Assembly (NCBI GenBank): GCA_030642565.1
Contig: DAOWNM010000099.1
Location: forward strand, 1-8,909
DNA: 8,909 bases
Direction of reading: 5' to 3'
From: Bacteroidota bacterium
Lineage (GTDB): Bacteria > Bacteroidota > Bacteroidia > Bacteroidales > GCA-2748055
Positions 5,694 to 8,909 of the stretch are shown here, one piece after another (position 1 is the first letter of the stretch; every line of letters begins with the position of its first letter). The position numbers and the translations under genes are program-made. The notes below the pieces were generated by a model that worked only from the letters and a program-made list of their open reading frames with translations, was not told the DNA's origin and ran no database searches.

Positions 5694-6479
5694 CTATCCT
5701 TCTTTGAATTCAACCCTGATGGTTGAGTTTGTGGTTAATTTAAGCAAGCCGGCGGCATTTCCGTTCCTGATGGCAATCTCCAACAGTCCGGAGGAGTTAA
5801 ATATGGCCAGCAGATCACCCGGATCCGTCTCATTATAGCGGTTATTGATCCGGTTAATCATATAGTGCTTGCTCTGTACATAAATCTCAAAGGTTTTTCC
5901 ATTTCCAACCCGGTTAAATAGCTCCTGAGAGATATTTGTGATGGCATTCTGGTAGGAGTCAATATAGATCACACTTCCGGTGATGGTATGATCCTCTATG
6001 GTGGCCCTTAAAGGGGTTTGTTTGTCATAATCTTTCACAGGGGAGCCCAGTTTGGTAAGTGGTGTACCTCCCGATAATTTGCAGGCAGCGGATGCAAAGA
6101 CTGTCAGGGCCACAAACGTGTCCGGATCTTCTTGGTAATTTCCAGTCAGACTGACCACCTCTTCAGGCTCTGATCCACCCAGCAGACCCAGGATGCCGTT
6201 GTCAGCGCAGAGGAAGTAGTGGTTGTCTTTCTTTGCTGCCAGCAACTCTCCTCCGATCTCTGGCTCAGAGTTGACAGCAATGATATGAATGGTATGATCC
6301 GGAAAGTGGGGATAACTGTTCCTTACAATAAATGCTGCCTGGGAACTATTGAATGCTTTTACGCGGTGGTTGATATCGATGATTTGTGCTTTGGGACAGG
6401 CCGATAGAAGTTTTCCCTTGAGGGATGCCACATAAAAATCGTTTTCGTTCCAATCGGACGTCAGTGTGATAATGTGCAT
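5694..6479 (-). CDS. SAM hydroxide adenosyltransferase-fold protein (DUF62), probably catalytically altered
   Basis: A 261-residue protein of the family that includes SAM hydroxide adenosyltransferases (SAM to adenosine and methionine) and the fluorinase/chlorinase enzymes. Fold landmarks are kept: T-S-D-W-N-E-N-D-F-Y-V-A-S-L-K-G at 7-22 (D9 aligns with the ribose-binding aspartate), A-D-N-G-I-L-G-L-L (92-100), I-Y-I-D-S-Y-Q-N-A-I-T-N-I (171-183) and the C-terminal S-G-L-L-E-I-A-I-R-N-G-N-A-A (230-243). The catalytic positions differ. The usual V-D-P-G-V-G-x-x-R is V-N-S-E-P-E-I-G-G (69-77), and the usual T-F-H-G-R-D-x-F-A is T-F-V-A-L-T-V-F-A (121-129), so the Asp-Arg-His triad appears to be Asn-Gly-Val. 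It may bind SAM or adenosine without hydrolysing it, or use another chemistry. ATG start at 6479; followed by mazG after one base. Confidence 0.85.
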   Translation of the reverse strand: MHIITLTSDWNENDFYVASLKGKLLSACPKAQIIDINHRVKAFNSSQAAFIVRNSYPHFPDHTIHIIAVNSEPEIGGELLAAKKDNHYFLCADNGILGLLGGSEPEEVVSLTGNYQEDPDTFVALTVFASAACKLSGGTPLTKLGSPVKDYDKQTPLRATIEDHTITGSVIYIDSYQNAITNISQELFNRVGNGKTFEIYVQSKHYMINRINNRYNETDPGDLLAIFNSSGLLEIAIRNGNAAGLLKLTTNSTIRVEFKEG

Positions 6480-6502
6480 GAGTTTGTGACAGGGATTTTC
6501 TT

Positions 6503-6533
6503 ATTGGAATGTTGGAAAAAACAACTTAATTTG
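6503..6533 (+). promoter_or_regulatory. Candidate promoter for phoH-purC
   Basis: ATTG at 6503-6506 and TTAATTTG at 6526-6533 are separated by 19 bases, each one mismatch from the Bacteroidota -33 (TTTG) and -7 (TAnnTTTG) elements. Transcription would start near 6540, about 25 bases before the phoH ATG. The site sits in the 86-base divergent region between the DUF62 gene and phoH, which must also hold the promoter for the minus-strand pair; I saw no convincing one for that strand. The phoH ATG has no Shine-Dalgarno and follows an AT-only stretch, as is common in this phylum. Confidence 0.5.
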
Positions 6534-6565
6534 CACATCCAAAAATAGTGATTATAATTTAATTT

Positions 6566-7522
6566 ATGGCGGAAAAATTGATCTATTTGGAGGGTGTCGA
6601 CCCTGTTGATTTCTATGGTGTAAACAACGTCCGTTTTAATAAATTCATTGAGCTTTTTCCCGATTTAAAGATCGTCTCCAGGGGGAACGAAATTCGTATT
6701 CAGGGGAAGAAAGAGCGGTTGGTGGATTTTGAGGAGAGGGTCGATCTGTTTTTGCGTTACCTGCGAAAATTCCAATCAGTTACCCTGCCCGACCTGGATG
6801 ATCTTCTAAAAGGATCCGTTGATCATAAAATGGAGGCTCCCGGACTGGAAGGGGAGGTGTTGCTGCACGGGGAGAGCGGAAGGAAGATCAGGGCTATAAC
6901 GGTCAATCAGAAACGATTGGTAGATGATGGTTTGCTGAATGACCTGCTCATAGCAGTGGGCCCGGCTGGAACCGGGAAAACTTATACGGCCATTGCCATG
7001 GCGGTGAAAGCTCTGAAAGAGAGGGAGGTCAAGCGGATTATTTTAACCCGGCCTGCGGTGGAAGCAGGTGAAAAGCTGGGATTTCTCCCGGGCGACTTCA
7101 AGGAGAAGCTTGATCCTTATCTTCAACCGCTTTATGATGCACTGAGGGATATGATCCAGCCAAGGAAACTGATCCAGTTTATGGAGGATGGCACCATACA
7201 AATTGCCCCACTGGCCTATATGAGGGGTCGCACCCTCGACGAAGCATTTGTGATTCTTGATGAGGCGCAGAATGCAACAGCCAGCCAGTTTAAGATGTTC
7301 CTGACCAGGATGGGGCCCAATGCCCGGTTCATTGTTACCGGCGATGATACACAGGTAGACCTTCCAAGGCGGGAGGATTCCGGACTGGTGCAGGCCATCA
7401 GGATTCTTGGCGGGATCAAGGGGATTTCGATTATCCGGTTCGATGACAGGGATATCATCAGGCACCGGTTGGTAAAGTCGATCGTCAAAGCGTATGATAG
7501 TGCTAAGGGAACGAGTGCATAG
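6566..7522 (+). CDS. phoH: PhoH family ATPase
   Basis: A cytoplasmic P-loop ATPase of the PhoH/PhoL (YbeZ) type, linked in other bacteria to RNA metabolism and often associated with the rRNA-processing nuclease YbeY; ybeY is not in this window. The 318-residue product has an N-terminal region (about 1-105) with L-E-G-V-D-P-V-D-F-Y-G-V-N-N, typical of Bacteroidota members, in place of a strongly conserved KH-like start. The PhoH domain has Walker A G-P-A-G-T-G-K-T at 132-139, T-R-P-A-V-E-A-G-E-K-L-G-F-L-P-G-D (161-177), Walker B F-V-I-L-D-E-A-Q-N at 228-236, and T-G-D-D-T-Q-V-D-L-P (258-267). Length is normal. The start at 6566 is the only ATG that keeps the conserved beginning. The stop is 43 bases from purC. 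The symbol reflects family membership. Confidence 0.93.
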   Translation: MAEKLIYLEGVDPVDFYGVNNVRFNKFIELFPDLKIVSRGNEIRIQGKKERLVDFEERVDLFLRYLRKFQSVTLPDLDDLLKGSVDHKMEAPGLEGEVLLHGESGRKIRAITVNQKRLVDDGLLNDLLIAVGPAGTGKTYTAIAMAVKALKEREVKRIILTRPAVEAGEKLGFLPGDFKEKLDPYLQPLYDALRDMIQPRKLIQFMEDGTIQIAPLAYMRGRTLDEAFVILDEAQNATASQFKMFLTRMGPNARFIVTGDDTQVDLPRREDSGLVQAIRILGGIKGISIIRFDDRDIIRHRLVKSIVKAYDSAKGTSA

Positions 7523-7565
7523 TAGTTGAAGAAAAAATATAACTTTAAAAAAAATAGATTCAGTT

Positions 7566-8510
7566 ATGGCAAATGCATTAAAGGGAACAGCGTTCAACCT
7601 GGCAGGACAGAAGAGCTTGTATACTGGAAAGGTTCGAGATGTCTATAATATCGGTGATGACTACCTGGTTATGGTGGTTTCTGACCGGATTTCAGCATTT
7701 GATGTGGTGCTTCCCAGGGGGATTCCCTACAAAGGACAGGTCCTGAACCAGATTGCATCCAGGTTCCTGGATGCTACATCCGACATCGTTCCCAACTGGA
7801 AGATCGATTCGCCCGATCCCAATGTCACTGTGGGCCATATGGCGGAACCGTTCAAGGTGGAGATGGTGATTCGTGGCTATGTAACCGGTCATGCATGGAG
7901 GGAGTACAGATCGGGTAAGAGGGTGCTGTGTGGTGTTCCGATGGCAGAAGGATTAAAGGAGCATGACCGTTTCCCGGAACCTATCATTACGCCAACCACC
8001 AAGGCAGATGAGGGACATGATGAGGATATCTCCAGGGAGGAGATCCTGGCAAGTGGATTGGTACCGGAAGAGGATTATATCCAGCTTGAGGAGTATACCA
8101 GGGCACTGTTTCAACGCGGTACAGAGATGGCCGCTGAAATGGGACTGATTCTTGTTGATACCAAGTATGAGTTTGGGAAAAAGGATGGGAAGATCGTTCT
8201 GATCGATGAGATCCACACCCCCGATTCCTCCAGATATTTCTATGCCGACGGATACGAGAAGCGCCAGGCCAGTGGAGAGCAGCAGAAGCAGCTTTCAAAA
8301 GAGTTTGTGAGGCAGTGGCTTATTGGCAACGGTTTCCAGGGCAAAGAGGGCCAGAAGGTGCCTCATATGTCCGATGCATTTGTAGAAGAGGTGTCTGAGA
8401 GGTATATTGAGCTCTACGAAAGCATTACCGGAGAGAAATTTGTAAAAGCAGACACCAGCAGCATTGAAGAGCGGATCCTAAAGAATATCAATGATTTTAT
8501 ATCCAAATAG
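7566..8510 (+). CDS. purC: SAICAR synthetase (phosphoribosylaminoimidazole-succinocarboxamide synthase)
   Basis: Joins CAIR and aspartate with ATP to make SAICAR in purine synthesis. The 314-residue product has the nucleotide-binding start K-S-L-Y-T-G-K-V-R-D-V-Y (16-27), S-D-R-I-S-A-F-D (39-46), the substrate segment V-I-R-G-Y-V-T-G-H-A-W (101-111), and both family signatures: L-V-D-T-K-Y-E-F-G at 196-204 and L-I-D-E-I-H-T-P-D-S-S-R at 212-223. It is the long version (yeast Ade1 about 306 residues), not the 237-residue E. coli type. It follows phoH by 43 AT-rich bases, so it is likely co-transcribed, although TAACTTTA at 7540-7547 could be a weak separate -7 element. The next gene starts within its last 20 bases. 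Confidence 0.96.
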   Translation: MANALKGTAFNLAGQKSLYTGKVRDVYNIGDDYLVMVVSDRISAFDVVLPRGIPYKGQVLNQIASRFLDATSDIVPNWKIDSPDPNVTVGHMAEPFKVEMVIRGYVTGHAWREYRSGKRVLCGVPMAEGLKEHDRFPEPIITPTTKADEGHDEDISREEILASGLVPEEDYIQLEEYTRALFQRGTEMAAEMGLILVDTKYEFGKKDGKIVLIDEIHTPDSSRYFYADGYEKRQASGEQQKQLSKEFVRQWLIGNGFQGKEGQKVPHMSDAFVEEVSERYIELYESITGEKFVKADTSSIEERILKNINDFISK

Positions 8511-8909
8511 AAGGTTTCTTTCTCTTATCCTGGGACTCTTTTTGCTGCAGGCACTTCTTATGGCACAGGATCCCGTTTCGGTGGAGAGAACCAACAATAA
8601 AGTGATTTTGGAGGGAACGGTCTATTACATTCATATGGTAAAACCGGGAGAGACCCTCTATGCCATCTCACGAGCATATAATATCTCTCAAAAGGAGATT
8701 GCCATTGAAAATCCAGGAGCCATATCGGGGCTGCAGATCGGTCAGTCGCTTAAAATTCCTATTGAACCGAAACTTCAGAATGAGATCGATACATCGGAAC
8801 TGCCAGAACTCCGCGAGACGGGAAAATTTCATACGGTGCAGCCGGGAGAGACCCTCTATGGGATTGCCAGGATATATGATCTGAGAGAGGAGGATATTGA
8901 GCAGGCCAA
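8491..8909 (+). CDS. Secreted tandem-LysM protein, N-terminal part
   Basis: An open frame begins with ATG at 8491, inside the last 20 bases of purC, and runs off the window after 139 codons. It opens with a signal peptide: M-I-L-Y-P-N-R-R, a hydrophobic core F-L-S-L-I-L-G-L-F-L-L-Q-A-L-L (9-23), then M-A-Q with probable cleavage near A25/Q26. Two LysM domains follow. The first is at about 46-90: Y-I-H-M-V-K-P-G-E-T-L-Y-A-I-S, then L-Q-I-G-Q-S-L-K-I-P. The second begins at 113: F-H-T-V-Q-P-G-E-T-L-Y-G-I-A. LysM domains bind peptidoglycan or other GlcNAc polymers, so it should act in the periplasm. From memory, Bacteroidota proteins of this kind next to purC often carry a periplasmic-binding-protein-like domain after the LysM repeats; that part is outside the window and is inference only. 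Confidence 0.88.
   Translation, partial: MILYPNRRFLSLILGLFLLQALLMAQDPVSVERTNNKVILEGTVYYIHMVKPGETLYAISRAYNISQKEIAIENPGAISGLQIGQSLKIPIEPKLQNEIDTSELPELRETGKFHTVQPGETLYGIARIYDLREEDIEQA
8644..8860 (+). repeat. Pair of identical 19-base direct repeats within the LysM domains
   Basis: The 19 bases ccgggagagaccctctatg occur at 8644-8662 and again at 8842-8860, 198 bases (66 codons) apart and in the same frame, encoding P-G-E-T-L-Y in each LysM domain. Identity at synonymous positions suggests recent domain duplication or gene conversion, beyond protein-level conservation alone. Confidence 0.8.

Noticed and set aside
6480..6565. Promoter for the DUF62-mazG pair on the minus strand
   Set aside because: The best -7-like sequence (TTAAGTTG) has two mismatches and no properly spaced TTTG; a promoter must exist nearby but I cannot place it.
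7540..7547. Separate promoter for purC (TAACTTTA)
   Set aside because: One mismatch at the last base of the -7 element and no -33 element at the right distance; in AT-rich spacer this is weak evidence.
7043..7597. Long open frame (184 codons) on the minus strand opposite phoH
   Set aside because: It is antisense to a clear PhoH gene, crosses the phoH-purC spacer, and its translation shows no family features.
1..8909. Search for mobile elements, CRISPR arrays, tRNA/rRNA genes, toxin-antitoxin or phage genes
   Set aside because: No terminal inverted repeats, transposase or integrase motifs, regular spacer-repeat pattern or RNA gene signatures were seen. Although mazG shares its name with a gene near mazEF in E. 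coli, no mazEF-like toxin-antitoxin pair is present here.

Overview
The window is a stretch of conserved, mostly housekeeping chromosome from a member of the phylum Bacteroidota, most likely order Bacteroidales or Marinilabiliales. This placement rests on several lineage markers: a partial PUR-alpha-like (DUF3276) protein, an oversized NusB with a long central insertion, a DUF1573 lipoprotein, a DUF5606 protein, and promoter-like sequences of the Bacteroidota -33/-7 type (TTTG / TAnnTTTG). Most genes lack a strong Shine-Dalgarno sequence. No mobile element, CRISPR array, rRNA or tRNA gene was recognised.

Layout. (1) Positions 1-130, minus strand: 5' part of a PUR/DUF3276 gene, cut by the window edge. 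(2) Positions 131-310: a divergent intergenic region with a promoter candidate on each strand. (3) Positions 311-4383, plus strand: a tight cluster nusB, DUF1573 lipoprotein, yajC, YbbR-domain protein, coaE, TerB/J-domain protein. Neighbouring genes overlap or lie within about 16 bases of each other, so it reads as one operon joining transcription antitermination, Sec-linked membrane functions and coenzyme A synthesis. (4) Positions 4417-4923, plus strand: a DUF5606 protein, behind its own candidate -7 element. (5) Positions 4916-6479, minus strand: a two-gene unit, a SAM-hydrolase-fold (DUF62) protein followed one base later by mazG. The mazG end overlaps the DUF5606 end tail to tail. (6) Positions 6566-8909, plus strand: phoH, purC and the start of a secreted LysM protein, which begins inside the end of purC and runs off the window.

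Nothing here is clearly a new defence, mobile or biosynthetic system. The most interesting points are the DUF62 protein, which keeps the family fold motifs but appears to lack all three catalytic residues while sitting one base from mazG; the large insertion in NusB; the tail-to-tail overlap without a visible terminator; and two edge genes (PUR/DUF3276 and LysM) that are easy to miss because the window truncates them.
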